Shown here one piece after another: positions 27,167 through 34,638 of a stretch of DNA of 64,000 bases. Made by a program: the position numbers and the translations under genes. The stretch lies in the NCBI RefSeq assembly GCF_016860545.1, contig NZ_BNEB01000002.1, positions 372,001 through 436,000 of the forward strand. Reading direction: 5' to 3'. The DNA is from Streptomyces asoensis. GTDB taxonomy: Bacteria; Actinomycetota; Actinomycetes; Streptomycetales; Streptomycetaceae. The notes below the pieces were generated by a model. It ran no database searches, was not told the origin of the DNA, and saw only the letters and a list, made by a program, of their open reading frames with translations. How positions within the stretch are numbered: position 1 is the first letter of the stretch; every line of letters starts with the position of its first letter.

Positions 27167-27773
27167 GGCGCCGCAGGCGACCACCGACATCCCGCGCTTC
27201 ACCCGCGCCGCACGCTGGGTGCACCGCACCACGGCCGTCCTGATGGGCGTGTGCGTGGTGACGGCGGCCTTCCTGTACATCCCGGAGTTCGCCCAGCTCG
27301 TCGGCCGCCGCGAACTGGTGGTCCGGGTCCACGAGTGGGCGGGCCTGGCCCTTCCCGTGCCGGTCCTGGCGGGCCTCGTCTCGCGCGCGTTCCGCGCCGA
27401 CCTCGGGCACCTCAACCGCTTCGGCCCGCACGACCGGCGCTGGCTGCGGGCCGCGCTGCGCCGGGACAAGCGCCGGGAGTCGCGTCCGGCGGCCAAGTTC
27501 AACGCCGGTCAGAAGATCTACGCGGCGTGGATCGCCGGGGCGACCCTGGTGATGGTCGGTACGGGTCTGCTCATGTGGTTCACCCATCTGACCCCGATCA
27601 TGTGGCGGACCAGCGCGACCTTCGTCCACGACTGGCTCGCCCTGACGATCGGCGTCGTCCTGGCCGGTCACATCGGCATGGCCCTGGGCGACCCGGAGGC
27701 CCGCAGAGGGATGCGGACCGGCTCGGTGAGCCGGGAGTGGGCCGACCGGGAACACCACCTCTGGCACCCGTAG
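27150..27773 (+). CDS. Cytochrome b-type membrane subunit of the molybdoenzyme
   Basis: The 207-aa protein has four hydrophobic helices and histidines placed as haem ligands: VHRTTA in helix 1, VHEWAG in helix 2, FVHDWLAL in helix 3 and GHIGMAL in helix 4. This is the formate-dehydrogenase-gamma/cytochrome b561 pattern. It overlaps the preceding Tat molybdoenzyme by 17 nt and would pass electrons from the quinol pool across the membrane to it. In E. coli the partner of YedY is YedZ, a different haem protein, so this is an analogous arrangement. It ends with a long basic tail. Confidence 0.85.
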   Translation: MSLRAEAPQATTDIPRFTRAARWVHRTTAVLMGVCVVTAAFLYIPEFAQLVGRRELVVRVHEWAGLALPVPVLAGLVSRAFRADLGHLNRFGPHDRRWLRAALRRDKRRESRPAAKFNAGQKIYAAWIAGATLVMVGTGLLMWFTHLTPIMWRTSATFVHDWLALTIGVVLAGHIGMALGDPEARRGMRTGSVSREWADREHHLWHP

Positions 27774-27825
27774 CACCCACCCGCCCCCACCGACCCGCTC
27801 CCCGCCCCGCCCCGGGCACACCGCC

Positions 27826-28968
27826 CTACGGCCCGCTTCCGGCGCACCGGCCCGCGCCCGCACCTCCGGCGTCGGCACCGGCGTCGGTTTCCGTCCCTCG
27901 TCCCGGGAACGGTGACGGGGACGGGGCGGGCCGGTGGGTCGGGTCGCCGAAGTCCAGCAGGACCTTGCAGGAGCGTCCGCGGTCCGCCGCGAGGGCGAAC
28001 GCGGACTCCGCGTCCCGTACCGGGACCACCGCGCTGACCAGCGCGTCGAACGCGGGCTCGGCCGCGAGCAACCGCAGCGCCTCGTCGAACTCCGTGTCGA
28101 AGCGGAACGCCCCGCGCAGCTCGATCTCCCGGCTGACGACCAGGTTCCCCGCGAAGGGGCTCTGCCCGGGCGGCAGCATGCCGAGCTGCACGACGACCCC
28201 GCCGCGCCGCACCAGCCGCAGGCAGGTGTCGAGCCCGGCGGCGACCCCGGAGGCCTCCACGGCCACCTCGACCTCGGCGGGCCACCCGGCGTCCGCCGGG
28301 TCGTCGGCCCGTACGACGGTGTCGGCGCCCGCGGCGCGCGCGTACCCGAGGGCGGTGGGCAGCAGGTCGGTCACGGTCACCCGGGCCGCGCCCGCCGCCT
28401 TGGCCGCCGCGACCACCAGGCAGCCGATGGGTCCTGCGCCGGTGACCAGGACGTGCCGTCCGGCCACCGGACCGGCCCGCCGCACCGCGTGCAGGGCCAC
28501 CGCGAGCGGTTCGGCGAGGGCCGCCCGGCGCGGCGGGAGCCCCTCGGGGAGCGGCCGCACCTGGGCGGCGGGGACGACGATCAGGTCCGCGAACCCGCCC
28601 TGGACATGCGGGGTGCGGGCCGCGCTGCCCAGGTAGCGGGTGTCCCGGCAGACGTTGCGCCGTCCGTCCGCGCACTCGGGGCACACCCCGCACGGCGTGG
28701 CGGGGTGGACGGCGACCGGCGTGCCCGCCGCGGGGTCCGACGCGGTGGGGGAGCCGTACGCGACGGCCGTCCCCACCACCTCGTGCCCCGGCACCATCGG
28801 CTCCGTGAGGCGGAAGTCACCGACCCCGCCGTGCCGCCAGTAGTGCAGGTCGGACCCGCAGACCCCGCCGTAGCGGACGGCGACGAGCACCTCGCCCGGC
28901 CCGGGCACCGGCGGCGCCAGCTCCTCGACGCGCAGGTCGCCCCGACCGTGGATCACACAACCGAGCAT
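27826..28968 (-). CDS. Zinc dehydrogenase, probably L-idonate 5-dehydrogenase type
   Basis: The 380-aa MDR protein has GGVCGSDLHYWRHGG (zinc Cys), GHEVVG, a structural Cys cluster CGVCPECADGRRNVC and GAGPIGCLVVAA for cofactor binding, all matching idonate/sorbitol dehydrogenases. It is the last gene of the gluconate operon, 16 bp after an IdnO-like SDR, so conversion of L-idonate to 5-keto-D-gluconate is the best guess. The last ~39 residues after LLDFGD are low-complexity (Pro/Ser, then Gly/Ala) and not part of the family. An altered stop codon may have extended the chain. Confidence 0.85.
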   Translation of the reverse strand: MLGCVIHGRGDLRVEELAPPVPGPGEVLVAVRYGGVCGSDLHYWRHGGVGDFRLTEPMVPGHEVVGTAVAYGSPTASDPAAGTPVAVHPATPCGVCPECADGRRNVCRDTRYLGSAARTPHVQGGFADLIVVPAAQVRPLPEGLPPRRAALAEPLAVALHAVRRAGPVAGRHVLVTGAGPIGCLVVAAAKAAGAARVTVTDLLPTALGYARAAGADTVVRADDPADAGWPAEVEVAVEASGVAAGLDTCLRLVRRGGVVVQLGMLPPGQSPFAGNLVVSREIELRGAFRFDTEFDEALRLLAAEPAFDALVSAVVPVRDAESAFALAADRGRSCKVLLDFGDPTHRPAPSPSPFPGRGTETDAGADAGGAGAGRCAGSGP

Positions 28969-28984
28969 CCTTCGTCACGCCCCC

Positions 28985-29743
28985 TCAGAGCACACTGCTC
29001 ATGCCGCCGTCGACGTACAGCACCTGCCCGCCGACGAAGTCCGCCGCGGGGGAGACCAGGTAGAGCAGTCCGCCCACCAGGTCCTCCGTGCGGCCCCACC
29101 GCCCGGCCGGGGTCCGGCGCCGTACCCAGGCGCTGAACTCCTCGTCCTCGACGAGGGGCCGGGTCAGCTCGGTCTCGATGTATCCCGGCCCGAGTCCGTT
29201 GACCTGGACGCCGTACGGTCCCCAGTCCGCGCACATGCCCTTGGTGAGCATCTTCAGCGCGCCCTTGGTGGCCGCGTAGGGCGCGATGCCCGGGCGGACC
29301 ACCTCGCTCTGCAACGAGCAGATGTTGACGATCTTCCCGTGGCCGCGTCGCGTCATCCCGCGGGCGGCCTCCCGGCCGACCAGGAAGGCGCTGGTCAGGT
29401 TGGTGTCCAGCAGCCTGTGCCAGTCGGCGTCGGCGAACTCCAGGAGCGGGGCGCGCAGTTGCATGCCGGCGTTGTTGACCAGGATGTCGAGCGGGCCGAC
29501 CTCTTCCTCGGTCCGCGCGATCCCGGCGGCGACCGAGGCGCCGTCGGTGACGTCGAACGTGCTCGTGCGCACGTCGCCGGGCAGGTCGGCGGCCGCCCGC
29601 TCCAGGCGCTCCGGGTCCCGCCCGTTGAGGACGACCGTGCAGCCGGCCTCGGCGAGGCCCCGGGCCAGGGCCAGGCCGATGCCCCGGCTGGAGCCGGTGA
29701 CCAGGGCGATCCGGCCCGTGACGTCGAACAGGGGGTGGCTCAT
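28985..29743 (-). CDS. SDR, probable gluconate 5-dehydrogenase (IdnO-like)
   Basis: The 252-aa classical SDR has TGSSRGIG, NNAGMQLRAPL, YAATKGAL and GQVLYVDGGMSSVL. This is the typical gluconate 5-dehydrogenase signature and probably reduces 5-keto-D-gluconate to D-gluconate with NADPH. GAGGAG lies 8 bp before the ATG at 29743. It is third in the operon gntK-gntP-this gene-zinc dehydrogenase. Confidence 0.9.
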   Translation of the reverse strand: MSHPLFDVTGRIALVTGSSRGIGLALARGLAEAGCTVVLNGRDPERLERAAADLPGDVRTSTFDVTDGASVAAGIARTEEEVGPLDILVNNAGMQLRAPLLEFADADWHRLLDTNLTSAFLVGREAARGMTRRGHGKIVNICSLQSEVVRPGIAPYAATKGALKMLTKGMCADWGPYGVQVNGLGPGYIETELTRPLVEDEEFSAWVRRRTPAGRWGRTEDLVGGLLYLVSPAADFVGGQVLYVDGGMSSVL

Positions 29744-29783
29744 CGCCGTACTCCTCTCGTCCGTCTCCCTCTGCGGCGCGGCC

Positions 29784-31181
29784 CTACAGGACGAGCGAGA
29801 GGAGCAGGACCAGGCCGCCCGCGAACACGGAGATGATGGTCTCCATGACCGACCAGGTCTTGATGTTCTGGCCGACACTGAGGCCGAAGTACTCCTTCAC
29901 CAGCCAGAACCCGGCGTCGTTGACATGGCTGAAGAACAGCGAGCCCGCGCCGATGGCCAGGACCAGCAGGGCGGTGTGCGTGGTCGACATGTCCGCCGCG
30001 AGCGGGGCGACCAGGCCGGCCGCCGAGATCGTCGCCACCGTCGCCGAGCCGGTCGCCAGCCGGATGACGACCGCGATGAGCCAGGCCAGCAGCAGCGCCG
30101 GGATCGACCAGTCCTTGGAGATGTCCAGGACCATCTGTCCCACGCCGCAGTCGATCAGCGTCTGCTTGAAGCCGCCGCCGGCGCCGACGATCAGCAGGAT
30201 GCCCGCGATGGGCGCGAGGCCCTTCTCCACCAGCCCGGAGACCCGGTCCTTGGCGAACCCGGCGGGCCGCAGCAGGGTGAAGATGCCGACGAGGACGGCG
30301 GTGAGCAGGGCGATCAACGGGGAGCCGACGACGTCGAAGACGCGCTGCACGGTGTGCTCGGGGTCGTCCACCACGATGTCGACCAGCGCCTTGGACAGCA
30401 TCAGCACGACGGGCAGCAGGATGGTGGCGAGGGTGGCGCCGAAGCCGGGACGCTTCTCCAGGTCCTCGGAGGGACGCTGGGGGATCATGCGGTCGGGGGC
30501 GGGGACGTCGACCCAGCGGGCGGCGAACCGGGAGAACAGCGGTCCCGCGACGACGACCGTCGGGACGGCGACGAGCACGCCGAGCGCCAGGGTGACCCCC
30601 AGGTTGGCGCCGACGGCGTCGATCGCGACCAGCGGACCGGGGTGCGGCGGGACGAGACCGTGCATGACCGACAGGCCGGCCAGGGCCGGGATGCCGATCC
30701 GCATCAGCGAGTAGTTGCCCCGCTTGGCGACCATCAGCACGACCGGGATGAGCAGGACGACGCCGACCTCGAAGAACAGCGGCAGGCCGATCACGGAGGC
30801 GATCAGCACCATCGCCCACGGCATCGAACGGCCGCCCGCCTTGGCCAGGATCGTGTCGACGATCTGGTCGGCGCCGCCGGAGTCCGCGAGCATCTTGCCG
30901 AGGATCGCGCCCAGCGCGATCAGCACGCCCACGCCGGCCACGGTGGTGCCGAGTCCGGTGGTGAACGAGGCGATGGCCTTGTCCAGGGGCGCCCCGGCGA
31001 ACGCGCCGAGCGCGAGCGAGCCGATGGTCAGCGCCAGGAAGGCGTGGAGCTTGAACTGGGTGATGAGCGCGACGATGACGGCTATGCCCGCCACGACGGC
31101 GATGCCCAGCTGCACATGGCCGGCCGAGGTGATCGGCTCGACGGTGTCCGCTGCCAGCAGCTCGACATTGAGTCTGGTCAC
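29784..31181 (-). CDS. gntP: Gluconate:H+ symporter (GntP family permease)
   Basis: The 465-aa protein has about 12-14 helices. Typical family motifs are IALGAILGKMLADSGGAD, GLPLFFEVGVVLLIP, HGLVPPHPGPLVA and RLATGSATVATISAAG. GntP permeases take up gluconate or related aldonates driven by protons. The start is GTG (31179-31181) with AAGGGA upstream. The operon context with gluconokinase and 5-keto-gluconate/idonate dehydrogenases supports gluconate/idonate as the substrate. A 41-bp gap separates it from the SDR. Confidence 0.94.
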   Translation of the reverse strand: MTRLNVELLAADTVEPITSAGHVQLGIAVVAGIAVIVALITQFKLHAFLALTIGSLALGAFAGAPLDKAIASFTTGLGTTVAGVGVLIALGAILGKMLADSGGADQIVDTILAKAGGRSMPWAMVLIASVIGLPLFFEVGVVLLIPVVLMVAKRGNYSLMRIGIPALAGLSVMHGLVPPHPGPLVAIDAVGANLGVTLALGVLVAVPTVVVAGPLFSRFAARWVDVPAPDRMIPQRPSEDLEKRPGFGATLATILLPVVLMLSKALVDIVVDDPEHTVQRVFDVVGSPLIALLTAVLVGIFTLLRPAGFAKDRVSGLVEKGLAPIAGILLIVGAGGGFKQTLIDCGVGQMVLDISKDWSIPALLLAWLIAVVIRLATGSATVATISAAGLVAPLAADMSTTHTALLVLAIGAGSLFFSHVNDAGFWLVKEYFGLSVGQNIKTWSVMETIISVFAGGLVLLLSLVL

Positions 31182-31242
31182 AGGGGATTCCCTTGCGGTG
31201 ATGGGGAGGGGGTGATGTGAGGGGGACCTGGGGTGGGGAGGG

Positions 31243-31761
31243 TCAGGCGACGGCGTCGGGGAGTGCGGCGAGCGCGGCCACGGCCCGCTCGGTGATGGCC
31301 TCCGGGCTGCCCGAGACGTCGACGACGACGCCCGCCTCGTCCGCCTCGAGGGGCTGGAGCGTGGCGAACTGCGAGTCCAGCAGCGCGGTCGGCATGAAGT
31401 GACCCTGCCGGTGCGCCATGCGGTCCTCGATCAGCTGCCGGTCCCCCGAGAGGTGCACGAACACCACCGAGGGGGCGGCGGCCCTGAGCCGGTCGCGGTA
31501 GGACCGCTTGAGCGCCGAGCAGCTGACCGCCCCACCGAGTCCGGCCCGTTCGTCGGCCCAGGCGCCGATGGCGTCGAGCCACGGCCACCGGTCGGCGTCC
31601 TCGAGCGGGGTGCCGGCCGACATCTTGGCGATGTTGGCCTGCGGGTGGAAGTCGTCGCCTTCGGCGTAGGGAACGCCCAGCCGGGCGGCGAGCAGGGGAC
31701 CGATTGTGGTCTTGCCCGTGCCGGCGACGCCCATCACCACGACGACGTGGGGGGTACGCAT
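31243..31761 (-). CDS. gntK: Gluconokinase
   Basis: The 172-aa carbohydrate kinase has the Walker A motif GVAGTGKTT near the N-terminus and the gluconokinase signatures EGDDFHPQANIAKMSAGTPL, SCSALKRSYRDRLR and RQGHFMPTALLDSQ. It phosphorylates gluconate to 6-phosphogluconate for the pentose phosphate pathway. The ATG at 31761 follows GAGG; the longer reading frame upstream overlaps the promoter and is rejected. It is the first gene of a four-gene operon on the minus strand, divergent from GntR. Confidence 0.95.
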   Translation of the reverse strand: MRTPHVVVVMGVAGTGKTTIGPLLAARLGVPYAEGDDFHPQANIAKMSAGTPLEDADRWPWLDAIGAWADERAGLGGAVSCSALKRSYRDRLRAAAPSVVFVHLSGDRQLIEDRMAHRQGHFMPTALLDSQFATLQPLEADEAGVVVDVSGSPEAITERAVAALAALPDAVA

Positions 31762-31812
31762 CTCTGCCTCGCTGTCTTCCTCGACACCTGATGTCGAGCA
31801 CACTGAAGCCGA

Positions 31813-31857
31813 TTAGGTACGACCAATACAAGAGTCTGTGACATATAAGTCTGACTT
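31813..31857. promoter_or_regulatory. AT-rich divergent promoter with palindromic GntR-type sites
   Basis: Between gntK and gntR the local sequence is unusually AT-rich. It holds three short inverted repeats: GGT-ACG-ACC inside TTAGGTACGACCAA (31813-31826), GTC-TGT-GAC (31834-31842) and AAGTC-T-GACTT (31847-31857). FadR/GntR regulators bind such short GT-N-AC palindromes. The cluster fits operator copies for the adjacent GntR. Confidence 0.55.
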
Positions 31858-31879
31858 TTTAGCTCCGTGATCTACCCCG

Positions 31880-31885
31880 TACTCT
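31880..31885 (+). promoter_or_regulatory. Candidate -10 element of a leaderless gntR transcript
   Basis: TACTCT fits TANNNT and lies 6 bases before the gntR ATG, and no ribosome-binding site is present. A transcript starting at the ATG is therefore likely. Confidence 0.45.
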
Positions 31886-31891
31886 GAGTGC

Positions 31892-32593
31892 ATGACCACA
31901 CCGGGCCGGGGTCTGCACGGCCGAGTACTGGACACCCTGGGCCCCGCGATCACCGCGGGCGAGTACCCGCCGGGCAGCGTCCTGCGCACCGACGAACTGG
32001 CCCAGCGCTTCGACGTCTCCCGCTCCGTGATGCGCGAGGCGGTCCGCGTCCTGGAGTCCATGCACCTGGTCGAGTCCCGCCGCCGGGTGGGCGTGACGGT
32101 GCGTCCCCGGGTCGAGTGGAACGTCTACGACCCGCAGGTCATCCGCTGGCGGCTGGCCGGCGCCGACCGCCCCCACCAGCTGCGTTCGCTGACCGTCCTG
32201 CGCTCGGCGATCGAGCCGGTCGCGGCGGGCCTGGCGGCGAAACACGCCACGGCGCAGCAGTGCGCCGAGCTGACGGAGTGCGCGCTCGGCATGGTGGCCA
32301 ACTCACGCGGTCACCGGCTGGAGGGGTACCTCGTCCACGACGTCGCCTTCCACCGGGTGATCCTCGCCGCGTCCGGCAACGAGATGTTCGCCCGCCTCGC
32401 CGACGTCGTCGCGGAGGTCCTGGCGGGCCGCACCCACCACGAGGTCATGTTCGAGGACCCCGACCCGGCGGCCGTCACCCTGCACGTCCAGGTCGCGGAG
32501 GCGGTACGCGAGGGCGACGCGGCCCGCGCGGAACGGCTCACCCGGGAGATCACCGTGGGAGCCCTCCAGGAACTGGACATCCTGGCGCCCTAG
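31892..32593 (+). CDS. gntR: GntR/FadR-family regulator of the gluconate operon
   Basis: The 233-aa regulator has a GntR winged helix at about residues 20-70 (PGSVLRTDELAQRFDVSRSVMREAVRVLESMHLV) and a C-terminal FCD domain (residues 95-220) with metal-binding histidines typical of FadR/FCD sensors (YLVHDVAFHRVIL). It is divergent from gntK with a 130-bp spacer containing palindromes, so it probably represses the gluconate operon, with gluconate or 6-phosphogluconate as effector. In S. coelicolor the equivalent gene (SCO1678, recalled) regulates gluconate use. It has no ribosome-binding site. Confidence 0.9.
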   Translation: MTTPGRGLHGRVLDTLGPAITAGEYPPGSVLRTDELAQRFDVSRSVMREAVRVLESMHLVESRRRVGVTVRPRVEWNVYDPQVIRWRLAGADRPHQLRSLTVLRSAIEPVAAGLAAKHATAQQCAELTECALGMVANSRGHRLEGYLVHDVAFHRVILAASGNEMFARLADVVAEVLAGRTHHEVMFEDPDPAAVTLHVQVAEAVREGDAARAERLTREITVGALQELDILAP

Positions 32594-32596
32594 CGG

Positions 32597-33001
32597 CTAA
32601 CCGGAGCCCTCCGGGAACTCCCCGTCCACGTACACCCACGCCCCGGCCACCCGCTCGAACCGGCTGCGCTCGTGCAGCGCGCCGCCCCGGTAGGAGGCCC
32701 GGAACTCCACGGTCCCGGTGGTGTGGAAGGCGGTTCCCTCCGCCGTCCCGAGGATCTCCAGACCCGTCCACCGCATCCCCGGATCGAGGTCCAGCCGCTC
32801 CGGCCGCGTCCGCGGATGCCAGGTCCGCAGCAGATACCCCGCGTCACCGCGCACGAAGGCGCAGTACCGCGACCGCATGAGCGCCTCGGCGGTCGGCGCG
32901 GACCCGGCCCCCGCGTGGAACCGACCACAGCACGCCCCGTACTCCACGGGCAGCCCACAGGGACAACCGGCGGACGCCGCACGGTCATTTCGTCGAACCA
33001 T
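32597..33001 (-). CDS. YchJ-like SEC-C/UPF0225 family protein
   Basis: The 134-aa protein begins with a SEC-C-like zinc motif (CPCGLPVEYGACCGRFH, about residues 13-29) followed by the YchJ core (AEALMRSRYCAFVRGDAGYLLRTWHP, FHTTGTVEFRASYRG, HERSRFERV), a complete match to UPF0225. The function is unknown; the fold resembles a nuclear transport factor 2-like barrel with a zinc knuckle. It is convergent with gntR (3 bp between the stops). The ATG at 33001 is the first in frame; the ribosome-binding site is a G-run. Confidence 0.88.
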   Translation of the reverse strand: MVRRNDRAASAGCPCGLPVEYGACCGRFHAGAGSAPTAEALMRSRYCAFVRGDAGYLLRTWHPRTRPERLDLDPGMRWTGLEILGTAEGTAFHTTGTVEFRASYRGGALHERSRFERVAGAWVYVDGEFPEGSG

Positions 33002-33082
33002 CCCCCCATTCTCCCCCGAGGACGCGAGAGGAACTGCGCACAGCTGAGGGGAGCTGGACACCCGGCCCACCCCCACCCCCCC

Positions 33083-33170
33083 AGGGGCGCGGGGAACCGC
33101 GCACCCAGCCCTCACCGACCCGCACAACCCCCACTGGGAGCACCCCTCAGGGGCGCGGGGAACGGCGCAA
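33083..33170. repeat. Short intergenic repeats, Streptomyces GGGGCGCGGGGAAC class
   Basis: AGGGGCGCGGGGAAC occurs at 33083-33097 and again at 33149-33163, each followed by (C/G)-GCGC. A weaker, diverged copy lies at about 33025-33040 (GAGAGGAACTGCGC). This motif is recognisable as one scattered between genes in many Streptomyces genomes, most often after 3' ends or before 5' ends of genes. Here it lies between two minus-strand genes. Confidence 0.7.
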
Positions 33171-33192
33171 AACTCCGCACCCCGGCGGAGCC

Positions 33193-34638
33193 CTACGCCG
33201 AGGCCGCCCCCCGCCCCACAGAAGCCACCGGCAACGGCGGCAGCGCCGTCCCGTACACCCACGCCTCGAACAACTCGTCCAGCGGCTCCGCCGCGAACCG
33301 CGCCGCATGCGCGACGAGCGTCGACGTCGTCACCGAAGACCCCCGGTGCAGCGAGAGCCAGGCACGCAGCATCCGGAAGAACCCCTCGTCGCCCAGCGCG
33401 CAGCGCAACGCGTGCACGGTCAGCCCGCCGCGCTCGTAGAGCCGGTCGTCGAACATCGACTTGCGGCCGGGGTCGCCGAGCCGCAGATCCTGCGGCAGCG
33501 AGGCCAGCGACCGGTGCGCGGCGGCGGCGAGCTGCTGCGCGCTGCGCCCGCCCGACCGCTCCGACCACAGCCACTCCGCGTACTTCGCGAACCCCTCGTT
33601 CAGCCAGATGTGCCGCCAGTCGGCGATGGACACACTGTTGCCGAACCACTGGTGGGCCAGCTCGTGCGCCACCAGCCGCTCCGAACCCCGCGCGCCGTCC
33701 ACGTGGTTGGCGCCGAACAGCGACAACCCCTGCGCCTCGACGGGGACATCGAGCTCCTCCTCCGTCACGACGACCGCGTACTCGTCGAACGGGTAGGGCC
33801 CGAAGAGCTGTTGGAAGAGGTGCATCATCCCGGGCTGGCGCGCGAAGTCCCGCGAGAACTCCGCCAGCAGCTCCGCCGGGATGTGCCCGTGCTGGGGGAC
33901 ACCCCCGAGCCCCGGGTCGCCCAGCAGGACGGTCTGGTACTTCCCGATGGACAGGCCGACCAGATAGCTCGACGTGGGAGCCGACTGCTCGTACACCCAC
34001 GTGGTCGTCGAGGCCTTCGTGGTGCGGGTCAGCAGCCGGCCGCCGGCCACCACGGAGTACGCCGACGGCGTCGTGACCGATATCAGGTAGGAGGCCTTGT
34101 CCGAGGGCCGGTCGTTGCACGGGTACCAGGAGGGCGCCCCGACGGGCTGGCTCGCCACCAGCGCCCCGTCGTCCAGCTCCTCCCAGCCGAGCCCGCCCCA
34201 CGGGCTGTTCACCGGCTTGGGATTGCCCGACCAGTGCACCTCGACGGTGAAGGCGGCGCCCGCGCGCAGCGGCTTCGCGGGCCGCACCCGCAGCCGTCCG
34301 CCCCGGTGGGTGTAGTGCGTCGGCCGGCCGTCCACCCGGACCCGGCCGATCTTGAAGTCGGCCAGGTTCAGCTGGAACTCGGGCAGCGCCGAGCGCCCCG
34401 CGATCGCGTTGATCCGCGCCGCACCGGACAGCCGGTTCGGCCCGGGCCGGTAGTCCAGCGTGAGTTCGTAACGGTGCACCCGGTAGCGGGGATCACCGTT
34501 GGCCGGGAAATACGGATCCGGCCCGACCGACTGCTGAACTGCCACTTCCCCGTCCGCTCCCTGACCTGTGCTCGAACCACCCGCCGCCGGTGCACCGCTC
34601 CCCACCGGCTCCGGGTAGCCCCTTCTCAGGGACGCCAT
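33193..34638 (-). CDS. M1-family zinc metallopeptidase, coupled to the Pls-like synthetase
   Basis: The 481-aa aminopeptidase-N-type protein has H325-E326-x-x-H329 in HELAHQWFGN and the third ligand E348 in WLNEGF, a complete gluzincin active site. The GAMEN-type exopeptidase motif is replaced by VPVEAQGLS. No signal peptide is visible. It starts inside the last codons of the NRPS-like gene (13-nt overlap), so the pair is translated together. In epsilon-polylysine producers, a polylysine-degrading M1-type aminopeptidase (Pld) is encoded next to pls, from memory. A matching role in hydrolysing the polymer made by the synthetase is the main inference. Confidence 0.9.
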   Translation of the reverse strand: MASLRRGYPEPVGSGAPAAGGSSTGQGADGEVAVQQSVGPDPYFPANGDPRYRVHRYELTLDYRPGPNRLSGAARINAIAGRSALPEFQLNLADFKIGRVRVDGRPTHYTHRGGRLRVRPAKPLRAGAAFTVEVHWSGNPKPVNSPWGGLGWEELDDGALVASQPVGAPSWYPCNDRPSDKASYLISVTTPSAYSVVAGGRLLTRTTKASTTTWVYEQSAPTSSYLVGLSIGKYQTVLLGDPGLGGVPQHGHIPAELLAEFSRDFARQPGMMHLFQQLFGPYPFDEYAVVVTEEELDVPVEAQGLSLFGANHVDGARGSERLVAHELAHQWFGNSVSIADWRHIWLNEGFAKYAEWLWSERSGGRSAQQLAAAAHRSLASLPQDLRLGDPGRKSMFDDRLYERGGLTVHALRCALGDEGFFRMLRAWLSLHRGSSVTTSTLVAHAARFAAEPLDELFEAWVYGTALPPLPVASVGRGAASA

